From: Bacteroidota bacterium
GTDB lineage: Bacteria > Bacteroidota > Bacteroidia > JABEUT01
NCBI GenBank assembly: GCA_013285655.1
Contig: JABDHI010000017.1
Coordinates: forward strand, 1-44,986
Length of the DNA stretch: 44,986 nucleotides
Direction: 5' to 3'
Of the stretch, positions 17,598 to 25,798 are shown piece after piece; positions within the stretch are counted from its first letter, which is position 1; each line of letters opens with the position of its first letter. The position numbers and the translations under genes are program-made. Below the pieces are notes generated by a model. That model was not told where the DNA came from and made no database searches. It saw only the letters and a list, made by a program, of their open reading frames with translations.

Positions 17598-17630
17598 AAC
17601 AAAGCCTGTAACTTATTCAATTACAGGCCC
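17598..17630 (-). terminator. Terminator after the Rcp1-like receiver gene
   Basis: On the minus strand GCCTGTAA and TTACAGGC form an 8-bp stem with a 9-base loop, followed by a T-rich stretch. It lies about 36 bp after the stop of the receiver gene. Confidence 0.65.
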
Positions 17631-17665
17631 ATTTCTCTTAATATCTATCAGCCCTGTCAGAGCTA

Positions 17666-18127
17666 TTATACAGCCTTAGTTCCCCCTTTAAAATTATCTA
17701 TTCCTTCGTTGTTCTGCCTAATGGCATTTGGTAAATCCCCATCCAAATTATTCGAAATAAAATCCACTATCTTTATTAGAATTTTAAAATTTTCGGGCTT
17801 AACACAAAAACTTACGGCACCAAATTGCATGGCCATATCAATATCTCTTTGGTAACTTGATGTAGAATACATAATTACCGGGATATCCTTATACGTCTCG
17901 TTTTCTTTCAAATTCTTCAAAAGCACCCAGCCGCTCATTTCAGGCATATTAATATCAAGAAATATAACCTTAGGCAAAATATTATCTTTATTCGACATGA
18001 TCTCCAGCGCCTCTTTCCCGCCTTCGGCCAGGTAGCACGTAATATCAGATCCTACTTTCTTAATAGCTTCTTCAAACAAGCCTCTCTCCGATCTGTCATC
18101 ATCTATCATTAAAATTACTTTGCTCAT
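17666..18127 (-). CDS. Rcp1-like single-domain response regulator
   Basis: This 153-residue receiver has MIDDDRSERG, phospho-acceptor Asp58 in VIFLDINMPEMSGW, MYSTSS as switch region and FCVKPEN with the conserved lysine. The style (IDDDxxER, LDINMPxMxGxxxL) is that of Rcp1, the receiver partner of phytochrome-type kinases. It starts 15 bp after the end of the eight-PAS kinase gene on the same strand, and that kinase has a phytochrome-type HisKA, so they are very likely cognate. No output domain is present; about 25 residues trail the receiver. Confidence 0.92.
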   Translation of the reverse strand: MSKVILMIDDDRSERGLFEEAIKKVGSDITCYLAEGGKEALEIMSNKDNILPKVIFLDINMPEMSGWVLLKNLKENETYKDIPVIMYSTSSYQRDIDMAMQFGAVSFCVKPENFKILIKIVDFISNNLDGDLPNAIRQNNEGIDNFKGGTKAV

Positions 18128-18142
18128 GTATGCTTGAAGCTT

Positions 18143-21100
18143 TTAAATATTATTTCCTGGCTGTTTTAAAGGTAATACAATTATAAATATTGCTCCTTCA
18201 TTTATTATGCCACTAGCCTCAATTTCACCTCTATGGCGTTCTACTATCTTTTTACACAATGTTAAACCAAGTCCGGTTCCTTCATACCTGTCCTTTGAAT
18301 TTAGCCTGACAAATGTGTCGAAAATTTGTTTCGCATATTTCTGTTCAAACCCTATGCTATTGTCTTTCACCAAAATCTTCACGTAGTTCCTATTCCCTTT
18401 ATCCATAAGTGAAGATGTAATACTAATGCGTGGAGCAATTTCGGGCTTTGAGAATTTCAAGGAATTATTAATAAGGTTATAAAATAACTGATATATCAAT
18501 ATTTCCGCTCCTTCAATATCCGGCAGGTGCTCAGAAACGATCTCAGCATTTTTTTGCCCGATTAATATCTCCAGGTCACTTTTTACATTTTCAATTACCT
18601 CATTCAAATTCACCTTTTGAATAGGCTGCTCTGTTGAATTAATTGAGGAAAAAGACAGAACACCATCGATCATCATCTGCATCCTTGAACTGGCGCTTGT
18701 TATTTGCCCCAAAAAGTCCATAGCCGTATCGGGCAGGATATTTGAATATTCATCATCAATACGGTTAGTATACATTTTAATTTTACGTAGTGGCTCCTTT
18801 AAATCATGACTCGCTACGTGGGCAAATTGCTGAAGATCTTCGTTTGAACGCTCCAGCTGCATGGTGCGGTCTTTTACCAGACTGTCTAATTTCTTTTCGC
18901 TTTCCAATAACTCTTCTTCACGGTATTTTTCTTCCGTAATATCCCTTATTGTGCCGACTAATTTTATTGGGTTTCGCGCTTTATCATAAAACACCTTACC
19001 CTTAGATTCTATCCAATGTATCGATCCGTCATTCCACACCAACCTGTGCTTGTGATGTATAATACCACTTACATATGCTTGCGCCAAAGTCCTTTCTCTG
19101 TCTGGCCTGTCTTCAATATGTACCCGATCAATAAGCTCTGCATATTTTACCGAGCTGCCTTTATCGTATCCAAATATTTCCAGATATCTATCAGAGTAAG
19201 TGACCTGCTCAGTTTTCAAATCAAACTCCCACATGCCTAATTCACTCGCATTAATTACAATACTTAGTCTCTTTTCGCTATCCAGCAATTCTTGCTGGCG
19301 CTCTTTTTCCTCTGTTATATCTCTTATTGTACCAATAAGCTTAATAGGGTCTTTTGCTTCATTGTATAATACCTTCCCTTCTGTTCTTACCCACCCTATT
19401 ATATTGTTGGGTTTCACAACGCGTGCTTCGTATGTAAGTACACCGTTCTTTAAGGCTATTTCGAATGCTTTAACAATATCACCCTGGTCTTCATCATGTA
19501 TGGAATTACGCAGATCTGAGTGGGTATATTTCTTTTCTTTATCGAGCCCATATATTTCCGACAGGCTAAGCGAATAAATGATAGCATCGGTTTTCAAATC
19601 CAAATCAAACGTGGCTACGCCGCCGGCTTCGGTAGCTAACCTTAATCTTTCTTCTGCTTCTGCTATTTCTTTCCTGGCAATAACCTGTGGGGTATTTTCA
19701 AGGACCCAGATAGCCACTTTTTTTACTTTACCCTCTTCATTCTTTAATGGCGCATAAACAAACGTCACATAAATTATTTCTTCCTTGCCATGCCTTATCA
19801 ACATCAACTCTACTTCATTGGCATAAAAAGGAACTCCCTTTTCTATAACATCATTAAGCGCACTTTCGTAATAAGGTTTAGCCTCAGCAAATGCATCCCA
19901 ATAATGCTTGCCTGCTATTGCCTCATAAGGTTTGCCTGCCACTTCAATAAAACTATCATTTACAATTTCAGCAACTAATGAAGCAGCATCAAGCACACAA
20001 ATACCTATAGGTGCTTGTAATACCATGCTTCTTATATCATGCTCTTTTTCCTCTATTTTTTGCTGGGCAATTACTGTTGAGGTTATATCCTGTGCAATAC
20101 CGAATAACTTAATTGGTTTTGCTTTATCATCATAGCTTATCCTTCCTGTAATTTTTACCCAATGTATAGATCCATCAGGCCTAATTACCCTGGCAGTATA
20201 TCTTAAATGTCCTGTTTTTAATGATTCTTCGTGCGCTTGCCTTCTATGTTCCAAATCATCCGGATGAATAGCATCAACATATTTTTTCCTCTCTACAAAA
20301 TTTTCAGCGCCCCATATTTCTTTAAAACGGGCATCCGTCTCCATTCTGTTTGTTGCATACGTTATTTCATACACGCCTAATTCAGCCGAATGAATGGCAA
20401 GCCTTGTTTTTTCTTCCGCCTCTTCAATTTTTTTGCGTGCAACTACCTGTAGTGTAACATTAGTGGCTATGGCCAATACACCAATAATTGTGCCTTTGGT
20501 ATTTCTATATGCCTGGTATATTACATCTACATAACCCGGTTCGAGCTTGCCATTACGCTTAAACATGGTAGGAACCGATTGCGCCGAAAAAGTTGTTCCC
20601 GTTCTATAAACGCCTTCAATCATTTCCTCGAAGCCTATATTGCTTGCTTCTTTAACGCTTTCAAATAATGGCTTATTAACCATTTCCTCCGCAGTCCTGC
20701 CCCACATTTCGAACATTAACTTATTAGCCAGCTCAACTATAAAGTTTGGGCCTATTAATATACACATGGCTACCGGTGCTTGCAAAATAGTGTTGCGCAG
20801 CCTTTTTTCACTTTCTATTAATGCTTCTTCGGTTCGCTTTAGTTCTGTAATATCTGTGCTTGAACTTATGTATCCCGCAAAAGAGCCATCCGGATTAAAA
20901 CGGCATTGCCCACGTGCCAATAGCCATCTGTAGGCACCATCTTTATTAATTATCCTGAATTTGCCTGTCCACGGTTTTCTTTCTTTAAATGCTCCCTGAT
21001 AAATATCTAAAAATTCCTGGCGATCATCCTGGTGTATCATGTCTGTCCAGCCAAAGTCAAGCAATTCCTTTATAGGCCTTCCGGTAAGTTCGCCCCAGGG

Positions 21101-22093
21101 TTTATTAAAATAAGTAGCTTTTGAGGTTTCATCACTTGTAGCAATTAATATATCCGAGCTTTCCGCCATTGTACGGAACCTCAATTCGCTTTCTTCAATT
21201 TTTTGTCGGGCTACAACCTGTTCAGTTACTTCTATGGCCACAGCCACCATCCCCGAAATACTTCCGTCAGGCTCTCTTAGTGCCTCATAAGTAAAATTAA
21301 CATACGTTGTTTCAATCTTACCGTTTCTTGGCAGGTCTACAGGCCGCTCGTTGGCTACAAATTTTTCACCAGTACTGTATACGTGATCAACCAATGCCTC
21401 CAAGCCCTGTCCTTTGGCTTCCGGCAACCCTTCAAAAATAGGTTTGCCAATTACATCTTCACTTTGTTTTCCCCACAATTCAAGCATCCGTTCATTGGCA
21501 ATTTCAACCACATGGTTTTTACCCTTGAATATACACATGGCCACAGGCGCATGCATAATGTTATTGAAAAATCTTTTGTTGCTTTCTTCCAGCTCCTTTA
21601 AGAGTATCACCTTTCCTGTAGTTTCAGTACAGGTAACAAATACGCCTGCCCTTTTACCGGCATCATCCATAACAGGGCTATAACTAAAAGTCCAATACAC
21701 ATCTTCTACATGGCCATTACGGTAGATGGGTACAAGTTGATCTTCGAACCATGTCGCTTCTCCTGTTTCTAAAACCTGGTCAACAAGCGGCTTTATAATA
21801 TGCCAGGCTTCCGACCACGCCTGCTCTCCGGGCATACCTAATATAGATGGGTGTTTGCCATCCTTTCCTAAACTGGGCCTATAGGCATCATTATAGAAAC
21901 ATATCAATTCTGGTCCCCACCATAAAAACATGGGGAATTTAGAGTTCAAAAGCAGGCCAAGTATAGTTTTTAAACCTGTTGGCCATTCTCCAAAATCTCC
22001 TAATGAGGTCTTACTCCAATCTTTCGAACGGATAAGCTCTCCCATTTCTCCGCCACCGGAAATAAACTCAGATGTGTTTTTCTTTGCAATCAT
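18143..22093 (-). CDS. Eight-PAS soluble histidine kinase
   Basis: This 1316-residue kinase has no membrane helix. The start (GGGEMGELIRSKDW) is a known opening of multi-PAS kinases. I count eight PAS domains at about 40-160, 175-292, 305-417, 432-548, 563-673, 685-804, 816-928 and 940-1055, several with PAC motifs such as KLFGIAQDIT and KLVGTIRDIT. PAS 2, 4 and 6 share APVAMCI/APIGICV, and PAS 5, 7 and 8 form another related group, so the array grew by duplication. HisKA has ASHDLKEPLRKI with His1096. The HATPase G1 box reads DNSIGF instead of DNGIGF. It is expected to sense cytoplasmic small molecules or redox and to phosphorylate the receiver downstream. Confidence 0.93.
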   Translation of the reverse strand: MIAKKNTSEFISGGGEMGELIRSKDWSKTSLGDFGEWPTGLKTILGLLLNSKFPMFLWWGPELICFYNDAYRPSLGKDGKHPSILGMPGEQAWSEAWHIIKPLVDQVLETGEATWFEDQLVPIYRNGHVEDVYWTFSYSPVMDDAGKRAGVFVTCTETTGKVILLKELEESNKRFFNNIMHAPVAMCIFKGKNHVVEIANERMLELWGKQSEDVIGKPIFEGLPEAKGQGLEALVDHVYSTGEKFVANERPVDLPRNGKIETTYVNFTYEALREPDGSISGMVAVAIEVTEQVVARQKIEESELRFRTMAESSDILIATSDETSKATYFNKPWGELTGRPIKELLDFGWTDMIHQDDRQEFLDIYQGAFKERKPWTGKFRIINKDGAYRWLLARGQCRFNPDGSFAGYISSSTDITELKRTEEALIESEKRLRNTILQAPVAMCILIGPNFIVELANKLMFEMWGRTAEEMVNKPLFESVKEASNIGFEEMIEGVYRTGTTFSAQSVPTMFKRNGKLEPGYVDVIYQAYRNTKGTIIGVLAIATNVTLQVVARKKIEEAEEKTRLAIHSAELGVYEITYATNRMETDARFKEIWGAENFVERKKYVDAIHPDDLEHRRQAHEESLKTGHLRYTARVIRPDGSIHWVKITGRISYDDKAKPIKLFGIAQDITSTVIAQQKIEEKEHDIRSMVLQAPIGICVLDAASLVAEIVNDSFIEVAGKPYEAIAGKHYWDAFAEAKPYYESALNDVIEKGVPFYANEVELMLIRHGKEEIIYVTFVYAPLKNEEGKVKKVAIWVLENTPQVIARKEIAEAEERLRLATEAGGVATFDLDLKTDAIIYSLSLSEIYGLDKEKKYTHSDLRNSIHDEDQGDIVKAFEIALKNGVLTYEARVVKPNNIIGWVRTEGKVLYNEAKDPIKLIGTIRDITEEKERQQELLDSEKRLSIVINASELGMWEFDLKTEQVTYSDRYLEIFGYDKGSSVKYAELIDRVHIEDRPDRERTLAQAYVSGIIHHKHRLVWNDGSIHWIESKGKVFYDKARNPIKLVGTIRDITEEKYREEELLESEKKLDSLVKDRTMQLERSNEDLQQFAHVASHDLKEPLRKIKMYTNRIDDEYSNILPDTAMDFLGQITSASSRMQMMIDGVLSFSSINSTEQPIQKVNLNEVIENVKSDLEILIGQKNAEIVSEHLPDIEGAEILIYQLFYNLINNSLKFSKPEIAPRISITSSLMDKGNRNYVKILVKDNSIGFEQKYAKQIFDTFVRLNSKDRYEGTGLGLTLCKKIVERHRGEIEASGIINEGAIFIIVLPLKQPGNNI

Positions 22094-22509
22094 TAATTTC
22101 TATTTTCTCTGAGCTGAAAAACCGGTTACTATACTTATTTGGCTATTAACCGTTGCTTACATACCAAGAAAAACCTATTTATATTAAAACTAAACCACAC
22201 TCTCCAATCTCTATTTTCGGTAAACCTATTCTTGCTCCGGTTGAACACCATTATTTAATCGATGAATAATTTGTCTAAGGCTTCCGATAAATTTCGAACA
22301 TGTAAACTATAAAAAAAAATGTTTCAAATCATTCTTAACTATTGCATTTAGAATTGTTTTTGTTTTCTATCTATCTGCATTAAGCTATATCTTTTGCCTA
22401 GCAGGCTTGTTGAATGGCAAGTTCACCGAATAAACAATGCCCTCCGCACAATAGCAGGATACCTTTGTTTCATCAAGATTATAAAAATTAACCCATTAAA
22501 AATAAAATT
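22094..22509. other. 416-bp divergent intergenic region
   Basis: The stretch separates the minus-strand PAS kinase from the plus-strand YflT-like gene. No reading frame above about 20 codons looks real. A -7 promoter box (22460-22467) serves the right-hand gene. I found no convincing minus-strand promoter by eye. Confidence 0.6.
22460..22467 (+). promoter_or_regulatory. Bacteroidota -7 promoter box TACCTTTG
   Basis: This is an exact match to TAnnTTTG, 42 bp before the ATG at 22510. No good -33 TTTG lies at the usual distance. Confidence 0.5.
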
Positions 22510-23064
22510 ATGGAAAGGAATGATGTAAGAACGGATGGTATGGTTACAGGAATGTTCCCTGATCGTGAAAGCGCAGAAAGAGCTTATAACACAGCTGCTG
22601 AACGCGGTTACACAAAAGATGATGTGAGTGTGATCATGTCTGACGATACAAGAAAAAAATACTACACAGGAGCTGTAAAAGAAACTGTGATTGGAACAAA
22701 AGCTGCAGAAGGAGCCGGTAAAGGTTCAGCTATTGGTGGTACAATTGGTGCAGCCATAGGTATAATTGCCGCTGTAGGAACCAGCCTGGTTATTCCCGGC
22801 CTTGGTTTAATTATCGCTGGTCCGCTTGCTGCAGGTATTGCAGGGGCAGGAGCAGGAGGTGTTACAGGTGGCATTATTGGCGCCTTAATTGGTGCAGGTA
22901 TACCTGAAGCACGTTCTAAAATATATGAAGAAGGTGTGAAAAAAGGACATATTGTACTTGGCGTTCACCCACGTAACCATGAAGATGCTGAGCATTTCGA
23001 AAGGACATGGACCGCGAATAACGGCCGCGAAATACACAATGGATCTACTGTTGATGTAAGATAG
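22510..23064 (+). CDS. YflT-like general stress protein with glycine-zipper core
   Basis: This 184-residue protein starts with a YflT/GSP17M-like segment (VTGMFPDRESAERAYNTAAERGYTKDDVSVIMSD). A long Gly/Ala/Ile stretch follows (about 65-135, with GGTIGAAIGIIAAVG and GGVTGGIIGALIGAG). The C-terminal piece (KGHIVLGVHPRNHEDAEHFERTW) repeats the style of the first domain. By family such proteins are induced by heat or general stress. The glycine zipper suggests membrane insertion or self-assembly. It is a single gene with its own promoter box and terminator, near two Usp genes. Confidence 0.75.
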   Translation: MERNDVRTDGMVTGMFPDRESAERAYNTAAERGYTKDDVSVIMSDDTRKKYYTGAVKETVIGTKAAEGAGKGSAIGGTIGAAIGIIAAVGTSLVIPGLGLIIAGPLAAGIAGAGAGGVTGGIIGALIGAGIPEARSKIYEEGVKKGHIVLGVHPRNHEDAEHFERTWTANNGREIHNGSTVDVR

Positions 23065-23105
23065 ATAAAGAAACTCCGGAATATCTCTCCTGAGAAATTT
23101 AGAGA

Positions 23106-23141
23106 GAAAGCCAATTACTAAAATAATTGGCTTTCTTCTTT
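23106..23141 (+). terminator. Terminator after the YflT-like gene
   Basis: GAAAGCCAATTA and TAATTGGCTTTC form a perfect 12-bp stem with a 6-base loop, followed by TTCTTTT. It ends only 18 bp before the next ATG. Confidence 0.9.
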
Positions 23142-23159
23142 TATACAAGCAGTAATACT

Positions 23160-23501
23160 ATGACAGATAAGGTAACCATATCAGGTAAGGCGAATATAAT
23201 TATAAAGCCCAACGAAGTAAAGAACTGTATTCTGCGTGACGGGTTATTTTATTTAACCTTGATAGAATTGGAAGGGTTAAATAAAATTGCTCCAAAATCT
23301 GCCATAGTATATGTAGGTGAAGAACCCGTTAGCCATTATAGTACACCCAGTGGAATATTATTTCCCGATGGGGAGAACCAGGCCCCATTCCATATTCCTA
23401 ACCAGGAAGTAGCCATTCGGCTGGAATTAGATGCGGATGAATTTTCTCCTGAAGAATTATTAAAAATAAAAATGGTGCTTTCTGTTATTGCCCATCAATA
23501 A
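23160..23501 (+). CDS. Unrecognised 113-residue protein
   Basis: I do not recognise this protein. It begins MTDKVTISGKANIIIKPNEV and appears soluble and beta-rich with a mixed charge pattern. It has no signal peptide, membrane helix or cysteine pair; its single Cys is in KNCILRDG. The acidic end (LDADEFSPEELLKIKMVL) is probably helical. I chose the ATG at 23160 because a longer frame would start inside the terminator at 23106-23141. It has no visible promoter of its own, so it may depend on read-through from the YflT-like gene. Confidence 0.65.
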   Translation: MTDKVTISGKANIIIKPNEVKNCILRDGLFYLTLIELEGLNKIAPKSAIVYVGEEPVSHYSTPSGILFPDGENQAPFHIPNQEVAIRLELDADEFSPEELLKIKMVLSVIAHQ

Positions 23502-23620
23502 AAAGAGAATTACTTTTTTCTTACCCTCTACACATCCTACATTTTACCTTTTATTCTTTCACACGTAATATACGCAAGCTTCTCATGGAAAGTTGTAATA
23601 CTTAGCAGAGTGAACACATA

Positions 23621-23628
23621 TAGTTTTG
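23621..23628 (+). promoter_or_regulatory. Bacteroidota -7 promoter box TAGTTTTG
   Basis: This exact TAnnTTTG match lies 25 bp before the PKD lipoprotein ATG. A TTG at 23593-23595 is a possible -33 element, although its spacing is longer than usual. Confidence 0.55.
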
Positions 23629-23653
23629 TCGTAAATAATAAATAAACAAACAA

Positions 23654-23950
23654 ATGAAAAACTTAAGGACCTTATTTGCCTCAATTCTACTTATCGGCAT
23701 AGCTACAACATCTTGTAAAAAAGCGGCAGATGCCAATTTTACATACACACAAAATGGTGCAGGAGCCGTTAACTTTATTAACACATCTTCTGGTGCTTCT
23801 TCTTATAATTGGAACTTTGGTGATGGAACATCTTCTACCGTGACTTCTCCATCCCACACATATCCAATCTCAGCAACTTACACCATTTCTCTTACTGCAG
23901 ATGGTTCAGGAGGCAACAGTACAACCAGCCAAACTATTAGCGTTCAGTAA
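23654..23950 (+). CDS. Small lipoprotein with one PKD domain
   Basis: This 98-residue protein has a lipoprotein signal peptide with lipobox ATTSC (Cys21). The rest is one PKD domain: TYTQNGAGAVNFINTSS, then YNWNFGDGTSS and the closing SHTYPISATYTISLTA. PKD folds normally mediate carbohydrate or protein contacts and are parts of larger proteins; a stand-alone copy is minimal but seen in Bacteroidota. It should be anchored in the inner or outer membrane. It has its own promoter box and terminator, so it is a single transcription unit. Confidence 0.85.
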   Translation: MKNLRTLFASILLIGIATTSCKKAADANFTYTQNGAGAVNFINTSSGASSYNWNFGDGTSSTVTSPSHTYPISATYTISLTADGSGGNSTTSQTISVQ

Positions 23951-23989
23951 AATAAGCACCGTTTTATTGGTTTGATAAAGAAAATGATG

Positions 23990-24023
23990 AAGCCTGTAGC
24001 ACAACTGTTACAGGCTTTATTAT
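23990..24023 (+). terminator. Terminator after the PKD lipoprotein gene
   Basis: AAGCCTGTA and TACAGGCTT pair over 9 bp with a 10-base loop, followed by TATTATTT. The stem sequence resembles the one at 17598-17630. Confidence 0.8.
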
Positions 24024-24034
24024 TTCAATAAAAT

Positions 24035-24949
24035 TCAACAAAGAAAATTAAGCGTGCTTGGTTGCACTTTTACCCTCATGGGTGTAAATCCAATAAATTC
24101 TCCGTCCAGATCAATTGGTTGAGGTGCCGATAAAGAATCAATTGCAATTTCTTTTGCCGTTTTATATATAACCTGTGGGTGTGTTACCTTTTTACATTTT
24201 TTGAATGTAACTGACAATCTCAAAAAATCTATCAAAGAAACCTCTCCTAAAATTACAACAGAAAATCTTCCGTTGTTTATTTCAGCATCCGGTGCAATAC
24301 CTATTCCGCTTCCAAAATACTTTCCATTAGCAATTACAAAATTTTTCACTCTGCCTTCAAATGCAAAGTCATCTGCTACTGCTTTAACAGGTTGGTTCCG
24401 GTAAGATAAAAGGGTATTGAATATAGCTACCAGGTAACCGACGTTAGCACCCAATGTGTTTGTGTATTTACCGATCTTCTGTACCACTATTCCACCAATT
24501 CCAATATCGGTAATATTTATAAAGTATCTTGAGCTATCTACACCTGCTTTATTTTTAAATTGAACAAGGCCCAAATCAATCTCCTTAAAAGAATTTTCGT
24601 CTATTAATTTTTTAATCCCCGAAAGAGATTGAGTGCTATTAGTTGTCTTTATAAAATCGTTGCCCGTTCCAAAAGGAAGCACCCCTACCTTTACATTAAG
24701 ATATGGGTTTTGTTGTTTTGCCTCCATTACTCCGTTCACAACCTCATTTAAACTTCCATCGCCGCCCAGGCATATTATGTAATTAAACCCTTCTTGTGCA
24801 GCGTTAAACGAAAGTTTGATTGCCTGCCCCGGATATTCAGAACTTAAAAATGAAAGACTATAACCATCATGGAAAGTTGATTCAAGCCGATGAATTACAT
24901 CCTGCTTTTTTTTGATTTTGCCATGAATAATGAAGGCGATCCTTTTCAT
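24035..24949 (-). CDS. YegS/DgkB-like lipid kinase (diacylglycerol kinase catalytic domain)
   Basis: This 304-residue protein has the diacylglycerol/sphingosine kinase fold. The nucleotide-binding motif is CLGGDGSLNEVVNGV, followed by VLPFGTGNDFIK. Later motifs are DIGIGGIVV and GSGIGIAPDAEINNG, and QPIDLDGEFIG near the C-terminus. The family phosphorylates diacylglycerol or related lipids at the inner face of the membrane with ATP and Mg2+; the exact lipid here is unknown. The start ATG is at 24949 with no competing upstream ATG. It converges on the PKD lipoprotein gene and is divergent from the transpeptidase at 25243. Confidence 0.9.
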   Translation of the reverse strand: MKRIAFIIHGKIKKKQDVIHRLESTFHDGYSLSFLSSEYPGQAIKLSFNAAQEGFNYIICLGGDGSLNEVVNGVMEAKQQNPYLNVKVGVLPFGTGNDFIKTTNSTQSLSGIKKLIDENSFKEIDLGLVQFKNKAGVDSSRYFINITDIGIGGIVVQKIGKYTNTLGANVGYLVAIFNTLLSYRNQPVKAVADDFAFEGRVKNFVIANGKYFGSGIGIAPDAEINNGRFSVVILGEVSLIDFLRLSVTFKKCKKVTHPQVIYKTAKEIAIDSLSAPQPIDLDGEFIGFTPMRVKVQPSTLNFLC

Positions 24950-25242
24950 TTATTGAGCTTTCGCCGACAAACTTATAGAATAAAAAATAACGTTAAAAGA
25001 ACTTATCTGCTGATCTACTGGTTATTCCAGTTAATCACTGTACCCATGTTACTTTTAATAAAGTTAAATAACTGTTAATTTACTTCTGTTTTACTATTCA
25101 GTTGTGTAACTTTATTGGAATTATACTTCTATTATAAATCCAAACACAATAACTAATAGTGAGTCCATGCAAGAGCTTGGCGTTAATATTAGTGTAGCCT
25201 TTAGTATGACTGTTACATTTTAATAACTTAATACAATTGCTT

Positions 25243-25791
25243 ATGAGAATCTTTTTGATCGTTCTTAGTTTATATTTTTTGCCTGTTAGTGGCCAGCAAA
25301 TCAACAATACATGTATGTGCCACGTTAAGGACATTACATTAAAACAGAGTTGCCGGAATGATTACGCAATATTTATTGATATGTCACGCCCTTCCAATGA
25401 AAAGAGATGGTATGTAGTCGATCTTAAATCGGGTAATGTGGTATATAAAGCATACGTGGCGCATGGAAGAGGTAGTGGAGAAGGTAAAATACCCACTACT
25501 TTTTCTGACAAACCAGGAAGCCTTTGTACTTCATTGGGAGTTTATAAGATCACAGGTACCTGCTACGGAGAGCATGGGTTAAGTTATGTACTCGACGGAC
25601 TTGAACAGAATAATAAAAACGCATTGAGCCGCGGTGTTATCATTCATTCTGCCTGGTACGCAGATGATAAATTTATTGCTAGTTATGGCCGTTGTGGCAA
25701 TAGTTGGGGATGCCCTGCAGTATCGGCTGAAGCCTTAAAAGACTGTGCGCCTTATTTAAAGACGGGCACATTGGTTTGCATTTATAACTAA
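25243..25791 (+). CDS. Secreted L,D-transpeptidase-like protein (YkuD_2 family)
   Basis: This 182-residue protein has a signal peptide (MRIFLIVLSLYFLPVSGQQ). Its catalytic region is of the murein L,D-transpeptidase family common in Bacteroidota: YAIFIDMSRPSNEKRWYVVDL, VAHGRGSGEGKIPTTFSDKP, then IIHSAWY with the active His and GRCGNSWGCPAVS with the active Cys. It would act on peptidoglycan in the periplasm. The ATG at 25243 is preferred over a TTG two codons upstream. It ends 7 bp from the end of a second L,D-transpeptidase gene on the opposite strand. Confidence 0.88.
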   Translation: MRIFLIVLSLYFLPVSGQQINNTCMCHVKDITLKQSCRNDYAIFIDMSRPSNEKRWYVVDLKSGNVVYKAYVAHGRGSGEGKIPTTFSDKPGSLCTSLGVYKITGTCYGEHGLSYVLDGLEQNNKNALSRGVIIHSAWYADDKFIASYGRCGNSWGCPAVSAEALKDCAPYLKTGTLVCIYN

Positions 25792-25798
25792 TCGCTAG

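Noticed and set aside
18143-22093. Possible CRISPR or DNA tandem repeat
   Set aside because: Repetition is at the protein level (PAS domains); the DNA copies are diverged and without regular spacers.
24950-25242. Possible small gene in the divergent region between the lipid kinase and the transpeptidase
   Set aside because: The open frames there have no recognisable start context or protein character, so I treat the 293 bp as promoter DNA.
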